Assembly (NCBI GenBank): GCA_037134755.1
Contig: JBAXLO010000114.1
Coordinates: forward strand, 1 to 14,279
Reading direction: 5' to 3'
From: JBAXLO01 sp037134755
GTDB lineage: Bacteria > Bacteroidota > Bacteroidia > Bacteroidales > JACABE01
DNA length: 14,279 nt
Part shown: piece after piece, positions 1 to 7,585 of the stretch
Position numbering within the stretch: position 1 is the stretch's first letter
How the letters are laid out: each line of letters opens with the position of its first letter
Notes under the pieces: generated by a model
The model's database searches: none
What the model saw: the letters and a program-made list of their open reading frames with translations, nothing else
Told to the model about the DNA's origin: nothing
Position numbers and translations under genes: made by a program

Positions 1-47
1 CCTGTTAGGTCTATATATATTAAAAAGTATTATTAATTAAAATTGTT

Positions 48-929
48 TTAAAATCCCTTTGATTCAATAATACCAATTTCCTTTGGAGCAATCGACATTA
101 CAGGTATCTCTGAGTTTCTAATCATTTCCTGAGCTTCAGAGTCAATAAACTTTTCAATCCAACCAACTTCTTGTTGTGTCATAATCATAATTAAATCTAT
201 GTCACCTTGTTCTTCAGCATATTTTAAGATAATAGGCACAACAGATTTTTCTTTTTTAGATGTTTCTATCAATTCAGTATGACAACTAATGTTTCGCTCA
301 AGAATATAATTCTCAACTTGATTTAGTTGAGATTTTATTTTAATAATATTTGCTTTATTATATTTATGTGATAAAGCTGACACAACTTTAATTGTTGAAC
401 CAAAATACTTTGCCATTTCAATAGCACGTGTAACCTTTTGACGAGTTTCATTTGAAATATCTAAAGGAAGCAAGATACTTCTACATCCTTCATGATGTTC
501 GGAACCATTTATTGTAATTACCGGACATTTTGCCCAACGTACTATTCTATGCGTGTTAGCTCCGATTGTTTTTACATGCTCTGGTTCGCTATTAGTTCCC
601 ATAAGGATCATATGCGCATTAAGCATTTCTGCTATTTCTACAATCTTTGAAGAAACTCGTCCTTTAGCCAACATAGTTTTAATTCTAACACCACAAACTT
701 TCCCAAACTGTGCCGATACTTCATTAAGTTTCTCTTGAATCTTATCAAAAACTTTAGTATCTTCTGTGTTATCAGAAAAAAGTTTTGAAAAAACTCCGGT
801 CTCTTCGTGTACATACAAAAGCATAATATCATGCTTTATTAACTTAGCAATATGAGTAGCCTGTTCTAATGCAATTAAGGACTTCTGACTAAAATCAACT
901 GGTACTAAAATTACTTTTTGCTCGTTCAT
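48..929 (-). CDS. Universal stress protein, tandem UspA domains (293 aa)
   Basis: Two UspA folds lie in tandem. Domain 1 (about residues 4-141) opens with KVILVPVDFS and closes with the family's terminal strand, WAKCPVITI. Domain 2 (about 150-281) opens with SILLPLDIS and closes with IPVMSI. The length of about 290 residues is typical of two-domain Usp proteins, which are cytoplasmic and act in stress survival, often by binding ATP. The ATP-binding motif (G-x2-G-x9-G-S/T) is degenerate in domain 1 (GTNS then IGANT, residues 111-125) and has no glycine pair in domain 2, so ATP binding is doubtful. The ATG at 929 is followed at once by the first beta strand. The gene is divergent from the phosphorylase gene at 1011, with an 81-bp gap. 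The family assignment is firm; the specific role is unknown. Confidence 0.93.
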   Translation of the reverse strand: MNEQKVILVPVDFSQKSLIALEQATHIAKLIKHDIMLLYVHEETGVFSKLFSDNTEDTKVFDKIQEKLNEVSAQFGKVCGVRIKTMLAKGRVSSKIVEIAEMLNAHMILMGTNSEPEHVKTIGANTHRIVRWAKCPVITINGSEHHEGCRSILLPLDISNETRQKVTRAIEMAKYFGSTIKVVSALSHKYNKANIIKIKSQLNQVENYILERNISCHTELIETSKKEKSVVPIILKYAEEQGDIDLIMIMTQQEVGWIEKFIDSEAQEMIRNSEIPVMSIAPKEIGIIESKGF

Positions 930-966
930 TTATATGAAATTTATTATTTATTATACGACTTATTAT

Positions 967-974
967 TACTTTTG
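967..974 (+). promoter_or_regulatory. Candidate -7 box for the uridine phosphorylase gene
   Basis: TACTTTTG matches the Bacteroidota TAnnTTTG box and lies 37 bp upstream of the ATG at 1011. No clean TTTG -33 box sits 19-21 bp upstream. It lies only 11 bp from the oppositely directed -7 box for the stress protein gene, so the two divergent promoters would overlap and may compete. The box is embedded in a small inverted repeat, ATTAC-TTTT-GTAAT (965-978). Confidence 0.45.
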
Positions 975-984
975 TAATAATTAA

Positions 985-992
985 CAAAAATA
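985..992 (-). promoter_or_regulatory. Candidate -7 box for the universal stress protein gene
   Basis: The minus strand reads TATTTTTG, an exact match to the Bacteroidota -7 consensus TAnnTTTG, 56 bp upstream of the start codon at 929. TTTG matches further upstream lie 15 and 22 bp away (minus-strand 1011-1008 and 1018-1015). Neither has the optimal 19-bp spacing, so the -33 element is uncertain. If used, the -33 region would overlap the first codons of the divergent gene. Confidence 0.45.
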
Positions 993-1010
993 CTAAAAAA
1001 AAGATTACAA

Positions 1011-1883
1011 ATGACAAAAATAAAAGAATCTGAGTTAGTTTTAACTGAAAATAATACAGTTTATCATATAAGAGCACGACAAGAGAACGTTAGCGAAAAC
1101 ATTATTTTAGTTGGTGACCCTGGGAGAGTGCCTGAAATATCATCATATTTCGAAAAAATAGAATTTAAAATGATGAACAGGGAGATCTGCACTCATACTG
1201 GATTGTACAATAATAAAAGGGTAAGTGTTATTTCAACAGGTATGGGCCCTGATAACATTGATATTATAATGAATGAGTTGGATGCTATCTTTAATATAGA
1301 CTTAGATAAAAGAGAAATTAAAGATCAACACACTACTTTAAATATTATCAGAATGGGAACATCAGGAGCATTGCAGCCTGATTTGGAAGTCGATTCTTTT
1401 TTAATGTCTGAATATGGTTTGGGATTAGATGGAATGATTCATTTTTATAAGGATGAAAAGAATATCTTTGAAAATGAGATGACAGAAGCTTTTATAAAAC
1501 ACACTTCATGGGCAGATAATTTGCCGACTCCTTATATTGTTAAAGCATCGGATATTTTAATAAATAAAATAGGAGAGGGGTTAAATAAAGGTATTACAGC
1601 AACAGCTCCCGGCTTTTACGGTCCACAGGGTAGAGAGTTGCGATTAAAATTAGCTTATCCTGATATTAATAGTAAAATTGAATCCTTTAGATTTAACGAT
1701 AAGCGAATTGCAAATCTAGAAATGGAAACTTCTGCATTATATGGTTTAGGTGCCATGTTAGGTCACGAAACATTAACTGTCTGTGTTCTGGTTGCTAATA
1801 GAGTTACTAAGACCTTTAGTACTAATTATAAAATTGCAATGAAACAGTTAACTGATTTAATTTTAAACAGAATTACAGCATAA
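1011..1883 (+). CDS. udp: Uridine phosphorylase-like nucleoside phosphorylase
   Basis: This is a PNP/UDP-family nucleoside phosphorylase (290 aa) that splits a nucleoside with phosphate into base and ribose-1-phosphate in pyrimidine salvage. Visible motifs are the phosphate-binding loop LVGDPGR (33-39), STGMGPDN (75-82), the central MGTSGALQP (115-123), and the ribose-binding NLEMETSAL (235-243), equivalent to EMES in E. coli Udp. The segment GFYGPQGRELR (201-211) aligns with FYPGQERYD of E. coli Udp; Q206 and R208 sit where that enzyme contacts uracil, which favours uridine over purine nucleosides. It is about 35 residues longer than E. coli Udp, partly through an insertion at about 96-108. 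The SirB1-like gene starts 49 bp downstream and may be cotranscribed. The symbol is by homology; exact base preference is inferred. Confidence 0.87.
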   Translation: MTKIKESELVLTENNTVYHIRARQENVSENIILVGDPGRVPEISSYFEKIEFKMMNREICTHTGLYNNKRVSVISTGMGPDNIDIIMNELDAIFNIDLDKREIKDQHTTLNIIRMGTSGALQPDLEVDSFLMSEYGLGLDGMIHFYKDEKNIFENEMTEAFIKHTSWADNLPTPYIVKASDILINKIGEGLNKGITATAPGFYGPQGRELRLKLAYPDINSKIESFRFNDKRIANLEMETSALYGLGAMLGHETLTVCVLVANRVTKTFSTNYKIAMKQLTDLILNRITA

Positions 1884-1932
1884 AATAATTTTATTTTAAA
1901 CCTAATACTGCTTAGTTTGTTTTTAATATTCT

Positions 1933-2802
1933 ATGAAAGATCTCAAAAAAAATAGTGAACTAAAAGCTTTAGTTAGTCTGTTGGACGAACCTGATGAAAG
2001 GATATATCTTGATATTAGAAACAAGTTACTTGATTTTGGTCCTGATGTTTTACCTGTTTTAGAATCTACCTGGGAAAATACCTTTAATGAAGAAGTACAG
2101 GAACGTATTGAATCTATAATGCATGTTATACAGTTTGATAAGATATATGAAGATCTTTCAGATTGGGTCAAAAAAGATGAACATAATTTATTAGAGGCTT
2201 ATATAATTGTTTCCAGATTTCAATATCCCGATCTTGACGAAATGCATATTATTGAACAAATAAATAAGCTTAAACGTGATATATGGCTCGAATTAAATGA
2301 AAATCTTACTGCTTTTGAAGAGATAAAAGTATTTAATCGTGTGCTGTTTGAAATAAACAAGTTTACTGTTAATATAAAAGATATTCATCACCCACAAAAT
2401 TCTTTTATTAATACTTTTCTAGAAACAAAAAAAGGCAATGCTCTTTCATTGGGAATACTATATATTATATTAGCACAAAGTCAGGAGTTGCCAATTTACG
2501 GAGTTAATCTCCCACAGAATTTTGTTTTAGCTTATACAAAAGATTTGGGACAGTTCGATGAAGAAGATGTGCTTTTTTATATTAATCCCGTTAATAAAGG
2601 AATCATTTTTTCGAGAAATGAAATCGATAATTTCTTAAATCAATTAAAAACTGAGCCTGAAAAGACTTATTATACTCCTTGCTCAAACTTAAGTATTATC
2701 AGACGTTTAATTAATAATTTAGTGTATTCTTATAATCATTTAGAAAAACCAGATAAAGTTGAAGATCTTAAGAAACTTCTTTCACTCTTTGAAGATTTGT
2801 AA
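1933..2802 (+). CDS. SirB1/transglutaminase-like protein, probably non-catalytic
   Basis: This 289-aa protein appears cytoplasmic, with no signal peptide or membrane segment. The C-terminal half (about 110-250) resembles the SirB1/Transglut_core2 family: HPQNSFINTFLETKKGNALSL (153-173), a hydrophobic ILYIILAQSQELPIYGVNLPQNF (175-197), then FYINPVNKGIIFSRNE (215-230). Positions 1-90 form an acidic helical region, possibly HEAT-like. The core has no cysteine at the expected nucleophile position. In the usual LPGHF segment the histidine is replaced (LPQNF, 193-197), so transglutaminase or protease chemistry looks lost. The ATG at 1933 lies 49 bp after the phosphorylase stop with no obvious promoter between, suggesting an operon. 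The cellular role of Bacteroidota members is not known to me. Confidence 0.8.
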   Translation: MKDLKKNSELKALVSLLDEPDERIYLDIRNKLLDFGPDVLPVLESTWENTFNEEVQERIESIMHVIQFDKIYEDLSDWVKKDEHNLLEAYIIVSRFQYPDLDEMHIIEQINKLKRDIWLELNENLTAFEEIKVFNRVLFEINKFTVNIKDIHHPQNSFINTFLETKKGNALSLGILYIILAQSQELPIYGVNLPQNFVLAYTKDLGQFDEEDVLFYINPVNKGIIFSRNEIDNFLNQLKTEPEKTYYTPCSNLSIIRRLINNLVYSYNHLEKPDKVEDLKKLLSLFEDL

Positions 2803-2820
2803 AAAAAAGATGTTTTTTTA
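2803..2820. terminator. Weak A/T hairpin between convergent genes
   Basis: Directly after the stop codon, A6-GATG-T7 can fold into a short stem and ends in a T-run for plus-strand transcripts. The complement also presents a T-run for the convergent GH110 gene. The 36-bp gap leaves no room for a longer terminator. The stem is purely A:T, so confidence is low. Confidence 0.35.
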
Positions 2821-2838
2821 GTAGTCAATAACGTCTTG

Positions 2839-4707
2839 CTATTTAAAGACTTTGTCATTTTTAATTTTAATATCGTTTGTTTTCATTCTTTCAATATGAA
2901 TATTCTTACCTAATACATCACCTTCAAAAGTGTTACCCTCTATTTTAACATCACTACAAGCATCAAACGATAATGTAAATTTATTATCTGAACTTGGCTT
3001 AAGTAGGTTCGTTCTGATTATTTTGTTTCCTTTAAAAGTTAATCCTCTTGTACTCTTTGCAAATAGAATAGGGTAGTCGTAAGTTTCAAAGATATTATCT
3101 TCGATACGAATATTCTTGTGAACAGGTTTATTAATATCTATAATAGTATTTTCGGGAGCAATTGCAATCACTGCATTTCCCGGACCTCCATTATAACCAC
3201 AATCAATAAATTTATTTCCTTTGATCAATACATCCTTTACTAGTCCAGATTCAAACCAACTCATAGCATCATCTCCAATCAGTATTGCATTCATTCCCAA
3301 ACGGAAAAAAGTATTATTTTCTATAGTTACATTACGTCTAGTAGTTAAAAGAATTCCTCTTGTATTTGTTCTCGAGAACTTACAATCATGAATATGTACA
3401 TTGGGTGTCCAAGTAGTGTTTTCAATACAATCATTTGTTTCGATGCCTTTTAGTAAAGGTAATTCAAGTGTTAATTCTATTTCATAATCATTTAATTTAT
3501 TAATAGCTTTTACTGTATTACTTCCAAAAACAGTTAGATCTTTAGCATGTATAAAATCAACTTCATCCCCTTTAAAGAAAGCATTAAAACCATAACTTTG
3601 TCCGTGCATAAAGCGGACAATAATCTTATTATCTGCTAATTGTTTTATTATACGAAGATGTGTACCATGAATATTAATAGGATCATCATGAGCACCGTTA
3701 AAAATACAATTATTAATATCAATTAAACCCCTACATCCAGAGAAATGCATAAAGTCTGCAGAAGAAGCTATTATCCTTCCTGAAGATGGATTTGGTGCAC
3801 ATACCACATGATTCATAGTAATGTTTTCACTAAATTGACTAACGATACCTAAACCATGCATATAATTCATATTAACATCAGTTAGAGTGATGTTTTTGCT
3901 ATTTAAAATAAACATTCCAACTTGGTCACGGATAATATCTCTAACTGTAACTATATTGCCAATACTTGTACGAAAATCTTTTGGAATTTGAAATCTTAAA
4001 TAATTAAAACTTATTTCTTCAACTTCACTATTATTAAAAATATTATTCCAACTACTATAATGCATTGTTTCAGTTGATGAATCAAGCTCTATTGTATGAA
4101 GTAATTTTGAACTCCAACTTTCTCCATACCATACAACATGTTTATCAATTATCTTATATTTAGAATCTTTATGAACAGCCAAATCCACATAATTATCTTT
4201 AATATTTACAATCTTAGCTTCAGACATTGTAGGTCTTTCAAAATCTATCGTAAGATTTGAAATCATAACATTTTCGCAACTATCCAAATCAAAAGTTATC
4301 ATTTTACCATGATAAATAATAGTTGAACCAGAACCTTCTATCTTAAGATTTTTAATATTCTTTAAGAAGATACCTATAGTTTTAAACTTGGATGGACATT
4401 CTTCATTAGTAGAAGTATTTGAAATGAAATATTCTTTATTTGTTGCACCTTCAGGCCAGATATCATATCTGCCTTTAGGAAATATTATAACAGAATTTTC
4501 AACTTTTGATGCAGTTTCAATTGCTTTGCTTATTGCTGCAACAGAATTACTAAAGCTATTAGGAATAGCACCATAATCAATTACATTAATATTCGTTACA
4601 TTAAGTTTTGGATTATTATTTAATGTTGTATTGTTATTAATTTGTGCAATCAAACAATCGAGGAGAGTAAATATAAATAATATGGCTATTGTAATACTTT
4701 TTTTCAA
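2839..4707 (-). CDS. Secreted GH110 alpha-galactosidase (beta-helix)
   Basis: This 622-aa protein has a signal peptide (residues 1-21, ending LIAQ) and then a right-handed parallel beta-helix. The N-terminal part carries the GH110 pattern: YGAIPNSFSNSVAAISKAI, IIFPKGRYDIWPE (74-86), KEYFISNTS and IEGSGS. Later coils give repeated N-x-F/I turns, for example IENNTF, IKGNKF and IEDNIF. GH110 enzymes are inverting alpha-1,3-galactosidases known from Bacteroides acting on B-antigen and linear alpha-Gal glycans; a marine relative acts on algal galactan fragments. The conserved acidic cluster SADFMHF (316-322) and NGAHDDPINIHGTH (337-350) holds candidate catalytic residues D318 and D341/D342. The start codon is TTG (4707-4705): the frame stays open upstream without an ATG, and this TTG begins a good signal peptide (KKSITIAILF). 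No SusCD partner is nearby. Family is firm; the substrate is inferred. Confidence 0.86.
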   Translation of the reverse strand: MKKSITIAILFIFTLLDCLIAQINNNTTLNNNPKLNVTNINVIDYGAIPNSFSNSVAAISKAIETASKVENSVIIFPKGRYDIWPEGATNKEYFISNTSTNEECPSKFKTIGIFLKNIKNLKIEGSGSTIIYHGKMITFDLDSCENVMISNLTIDFERPTMSEAKIVNIKDNYVDLAVHKDSKYKIIDKHVVWYGESWSSKLLHTIELDSSTETMHYSSWNNIFNNSEVEEISFNYLRFQIPKDFRTSIGNIVTVRDIIRDQVGMFILNSKNITLTDVNMNYMHGLGIVSQFSENITMNHVVCAPNPSSGRIIASSADFMHFSGCRGLIDINNCIFNGAHDDPINIHGTHLRIIKQLADNKIIVRFMHGQSYGFNAFFKGDEVDFIHAKDLTVFGSNTVKAINKLNDYEIELTLELPLLKGIETNDCIENTTWTPNVHIHDCKFSRTNTRGILLTTRRNVTIENNTFFRLGMNAILIGDDAMSWFESGLVKDVLIKGNKFIDCGYNGGPGNAVIAIAPENTIIDINKPVHKNIRIEDNIFETYDYPILFAKSTRGLTFKGNKIIRTNLLKPSSDNKFTLSFDACSDVKIEGNTFEGDVLGKNIHIERMKTNDIKIKNDKVFK

Positions 4708-4764
4708 AATCTTGTGATAATTAAATTGTACAATAAAATTTATTAATAAGATAAGGACATAAAG

Positions 4765-4853
4765 CGGAGAAAGAGGGATTCGAACCCCCGGAACCGCGCA
4801 ATGGGTTCAACTGTTTTCGAGACAGTCCCGTTCAACCACTCTGGCATTTCTCC
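4765..4853 (-). tRNA. tRNA-Ser, anticodon CGA
   Basis: On the minus strand a full class II cloverleaf can be drawn. The acceptor stem is GGAGAAA/TTTCTCC with discriminator G. The anticodon stem is ACTGT/ACAGT with loop CTCGAAA, giving anticodon CGA, which reads UCG. The long variable arm has stem GAACC/GGTTC, and the T arm is GGGGG-TTCGAAT-CCCTC with one G-U pair. The long variable arm confirms serine. The 3' CCA is not encoded. The gene lies 57 bp upstream of the GH110 start on the same strand, so read-through could contribute to GH110 transcription. Confidence 0.97.
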
Positions 4854-4906
4854 TTTTCAGTTTGCAAAGATAATAATGATATGGCTATTATTGTTGATTT
4901 TTTTGA

Positions 4907-4914
4907 TAATTTTG
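4907..4914 (+). promoter_or_regulatory. Candidate -7 box for the 476-aa secreted protein gene
   Basis: TAATTTTG matches TAnnTTTG and lies 20 bp upstream of the ATG at 4934, leaving a short leader. No TTTG box is seen at the preferred spacing, so this is weak support. Confidence 0.35.
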
Positions 4915-4933
4915 CAACTTATTAAATGCATAT

Positions 4934-6364
4934 ATGCTTAAAATATTAGTTTCTAAATTACTTAAGTCCCATTATAAAAATATTTTTTTTTATAATAAAA
5001 TTAAAAGAGGATTGTTCTTTTTTCTGTTTTTTCTATTAGTTTTCGATACTTTTGCTCAAAACAATTCTCTTAATATGCTTAAGTATTGGAGCTATCGTAA
5101 AAGACTAGAGTATTTTGTGAAGCCCGGACAATTACGTGGCGAAAGTCAGATAGTGGGTATTAGAAACAGGATGGATTTTGGTGCTAATGATATAAATTTC
5201 GGACAGCATTCTATTTATTTCGGATATTATTTAGGAATGTTGGCAACTGAATTTAAACTATTACAAAATTCAAATGATACTTTTCATTCGCAGCTAACGA
5301 AAAATGAATTAGACCTTGCTTTATTTCAGTTTGTTAATTATTTAGATAAATGTGAGCATTTGCTTTATAAGAACTGTAAAGATACTATAGATGGGTTCTT
5401 TATAAGGTATAATATTCCGTGTGATTTTTTGCAAGATACTATAAATAAAGAATATTTTAATAAAGGACTTAAACCAAACGATACTTTTGATCCTGTAAGC
5501 AGAACTTTTAAGGATCTCACTCCAGGTCATCCAGCATGGGTTGATAAAGTTTCTGAATGTGATACATTGCCACAAATATTTAGTCAAGATGAAGCAATAG
5601 GTTTGTTGTTAGGATTAGCTTTAGTTTATAGATGTATGCCAGATAGTTCTAATGAAAAAATATTATCACAGCAAATTGCATACAATGTTATAAATTATAT
5701 AAGGAATTCTTCCTATAAATATGGTAGGCCATTTTCTTTGCGTTGGAATATTTATAAGCCTAATGGAGATAAGTTTAAACTTCGTGAAGGTGGTTTTAGC
5801 TTTTTCTATGCTCATGGGTTTATGAAATCTGCAACTTTCTTTGATATAAAGAATGATAATCTTTTTAACAAATTTACCAGATATGTACAAGAATTATTTT
5901 TTCAGACCGGGCAATTTATCCCTGGACCTAATCCGGATAATAATACAATGATTTCAACACTTGCCATTATAGGTGATTCTTGGAGAGCAACAATACCTGT
6001 TTTAGGTCTTGTTTTTCACGTTAATACTACTAGATTTGGAATATCAAATAAAACTACTTATCAAGATTGGGATGCTTTTTATTTATTATTATGGAAAGTT
6101 TTGCACGATGATCATAAGTTAAAATCAAAGTACATCGAAAAGGCATTTGATCAATTGAGTAAAGCTCCTATAAATGGTCCATATAATTATGGAAATGGGA
6201 GTAATCCCAAAGGTACAGGTTGGTCTTCTTCTTATAAATTTCATCAGAAAAAGAAAGTTCAGCAAGGAAAAGAGGATGGGATATTGGGCAATTATAATGG
6301 TTTAGATTATATGCTTTTTCATAATCTTTATTGCATAGTAAAAGGGTTGCATTTAAAACATTAG
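4934..6364 (+). CDS. Secreted protein of unrecognised family (476 aa)
   Basis: I do not recognise a characterised family. An unusually long basic n-region (residues 1-26) precedes a hydrophobic core, GLFFFLFFLLVFDTFA (26-41), ending AQ; this is a signal peptide, so the protein is probably periplasmic or outer-surface. An ATG at 4926 runs into a stop, so 4934 is the only ATG start. A non-ATG start nearer the hydrophobic core is possible but cannot be decided here. The mature part is rich in helices and aromatics. Segments that look conserved are NDINFGQHSIYFGYYLGML (85-103), SQDEAIGLLLGLALVYRC (217-234), LREGGFSFFYAHGF (283-296), GDSWRATIPVLGLV (347-360) and GNYNGLDYMLFHNLY (452-466). The spacing of these helical segments recalls alpha/alpha-toroid carbohydrate enzymes, but no catalytic signature is identified. 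The gene stands alone, back to back with the tRNA and GH110 gene. Confidence 0.8.
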   Translation: MLKILVSKLLKSHYKNIFFYNKIKRGLFFFLFFLLVFDTFAQNNSLNMLKYWSYRKRLEYFVKPGQLRGESQIVGIRNRMDFGANDINFGQHSIYFGYYLGMLATEFKLLQNSNDTFHSQLTKNELDLALFQFVNYLDKCEHLLYKNCKDTIDGFFIRYNIPCDFLQDTINKEYFNKGLKPNDTFDPVSRTFKDLTPGHPAWVDKVSECDTLPQIFSQDEAIGLLLGLALVYRCMPDSSNEKILSQQIAYNVINYIRNSSYKYGRPFSLRWNIYKPNGDKFKLREGGFSFFYAHGFMKSATFFDIKNDNLFNKFTRYVQELFFQTGQFIPGPNPDNNTMISTLAIIGDSWRATIPVLGLVFHVNTTRFGISNKTTYQDWDAFYLLLWKVLHDDHKLKSKYIEKAFDQLSKAPINGPYNYGNGSNPKGTGWSSSYKFHQKKKVQQGKEDGILGNYNGLDYMLFHNLYCIVKGLHLKH

Positions 6365-6671
6365 ATAAGAAAAGTGAATCGTTATACTCAGATTGTATAT
6401 TTAAAGAAATTAAAGAAACTAAATAATAAGTTTCATTCCATTCTTATTTTTAATGTTTATTTTAAGATAAGCTCATAAGTATCTAAATTATAAACAATAC
6501 ATACTTTATAACGAAGTAGTGATATATTATGGAATCGTTTAAAAATGTAAGTTAAACCTCGAAACCCCAACAAGAGCGTTTCTGAGTACTTTTATTCAAT
6601 ATATATATGTAAGAAGAAACAAAACTAATATATTGAAAATTAAATTTAAGCCTAATACAACAAAATAATAA
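6365..6671. other. Gene-free AT-rich spacer
   Basis: No plausible ORF, RNA gene or promoter is visible. The sequence is AT-rich, with simple runs such as the TA-repeat near 6599-6608, and leads into the tandem repeat array. No strong terminator for the upstream gene is evident. Confidence 0.6.
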
Positions 6672-7080
6672 GTTCTCGCGTAAATATTTTAAGTCTTATC
6701 GTAAATAAAAATGGTCTTGGCGTAAAGTATTTTAGGTTTTGCATAAATATTTTAAGTCTTCGCATAATATTTTTAATACTTAGCGTAAAAATAAAAGGTC
6801 TAATCGTTTTCCAAAAAGGTCTTGGAAAAAATTATTATCATATAAGAAAAAATTATTAAGGTCTTCGGGGAAAGCCAGCGGTCTTAGCGTAAATATAAAT
6901 GGTCTTGGCGTAAATGAAAATAGTCTCCGCGAACTCCTAAAGCTATCCGCGAAAAGTAAAATGCTCTTGGCGATCATTAAAAGGGTCTTCGGGGAAAGTT
7001 AAACAGCCTTCGCATAAAATTAGCAGTCTCGGCATAAAATAAAATAGTCTCCGCGAAAAGTTGAAAGGTCTTCGGGAATC
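6672..7080. repeat. Degenerate 21-bp direct tandem array, about 20 units
   Basis: Units of about 21 bp follow the pattern GTCTTsGCGTAAA plus an A/T-rich tail. Units begin near 6672, 6693, 6714, 6735, 6756, 6777, 6798, 6819, a decayed one at 6840, then 6861, 6881, 6902, 6923, 6942, 6963, 6985, 7006, 7026, 7047 and 7068. Steps are nearly always 20-21 bp, or exactly 42 across the decayed unit. Core variants include GCGTAAA, GCATAAA, CCGCGAAAAG and CGGGGAAAG. Higher-order copies are visible. GTCTTCGGGGAAAG at 6861 recurs at 6985, and AAAATAGTCTCCGCGAA at 6917 recurs at 7041, both exactly 124 bp apart. TAAATATTTTAAGTCTT at 6681 recurs at 6744, 63 bp apart. There are no unique spacers, so this is not CRISPR. 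Confidence 0.85.
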
Positions 7081-7101
7081 ATCTTTTTTTTAAAAAAAGA
7101 T
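7081..7101. repeat. Perfect 10-bp-arm A/T palindrome at array end
   Basis: ATCTTTTTTT and AAAAAAAGAT face each other around one T, making a 21-bp palindrome directly after the last repeat unit. It could act as a weak bidirectional terminator or cruciform, or be the terminal unit of the array. Its length equals the array period, which may be coincidence. Confidence 0.6.
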
Positions 7102-7205
7102 AGCCCACATTAAATAAAGCTTCCATACCTTGCAATGATTTTTTGTTTTTACACAAAACAGAAAAATACACAATACATGAATAGAATTGTTAAATTTGCA
7201 AAAGA

Positions 7206-7238
7206 ATTAAATATATTCTCTGATAAAATATATTTAAT
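7206..7238. repeat. A/T inverted repeat, 12-bp arms
   Basis: ATTAAATATATT (7206-7217) is perfectly complementary to AATATATTTAAT (7227-7238) with a 9-nt loop. It is a hairpin of unknown role in the gene-free stretch. No T-run follows, so it is not a standard terminator. Confidence 0.5.
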
Positions 7239-7285
7239 ATAAAGCTATATTTAATTCACTACCTGTTATTAATAAGTGTAAAACA

Positions 7286-7322
7286 AAATGGGAGCCTATT
7301 CTTGTTGAACTGACTCCCATTT
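7286..7322 (-). terminator. Hairpin with 9-bp stem, minus-strand T-rich tail
   Basis: AAATGGGAG (7286-7294) pairs with CTCCCATTT (7314-7322) around a 19-nt loop. Read on the minus strand, the stem is followed by TTGTTTTAC, a T-rich tail typical of intrinsic termination. The plus-strand side has no T-run. The nearest minus-strand gene is ung, whose stop is about 450 bp away, so it would end a long ung 3' UTR or an unseen minus-strand transcript. Confidence 0.55.
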
Positions 7323-7388
7323 CATCCTTTAACAGCCATAGCCCTTAAAAGATGTCAAATTACTGTTATTACGGCTTAACATCTCTGT

Positions 7389-7585
7389 TCTTTTCCTTTC
7401 GGAATTTCCCTTTGATATTTCGTTTTTTGAACGGTTATTTCCTTTCGTATCTCCCCCTTCTCAAACTTTGTTTTTCAAAATTTCATTCCCATTTACTTTT
7501 TCCTTTCGGATTCAGCCTTCAGGAATCATCTCTTACTTTGCTTTTTTCCTTTCAGATTTTGTCGCTTTTCAGATTCGCTTTTTAA
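7389..7585. repeat. Pyrimidine-rich block with four TTTCCTTTC copies
   Basis: The plus strand is strongly T/C-rich, and TTTCCTTTC occurs exactly at 7392, 7438, 7499 and 7545, spaced 46, 61 and 46 bp. Related CTTTTCAG and CCTTCAG motifs lie between. The overlapping plus-strand open frames encode only Phe/Leu/Ser-rich low-complexity peptides and are not credible genes. The block may be a second, more decayed repeat array or a purine-rich minus-strand RNA 3' region of ung. Confidence 0.5.

Noticed and set aside
2839..4707. Polysaccharide utilisation locus
   Set aside because: There is no SusC/SusD pair or hybrid sensor in the window, and the GH110 and GH31 genes are about 7 kb apart in separate units.
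4705..4853. Genomic island inserted at tRNA-Ser
   Set aside because: No integrase and no second copy of the tRNA 3' end was seen in the window; the GH110 gene alone is not evidence of an island.
6780..6977. Minus-strand 65-aa frame with 7-residue repeats inside the array
   Set aside because: The 7-residue period simply mirrors the 21-bp DNA repeat; 20-bp steps break any frame across the array, and there is no upstream promoter or homologue I recognise.
6672..7080. CRISPR array
   Set aside because: Units are contiguous, about 21 bp and degenerate, with no unique spacers and no cas genes.
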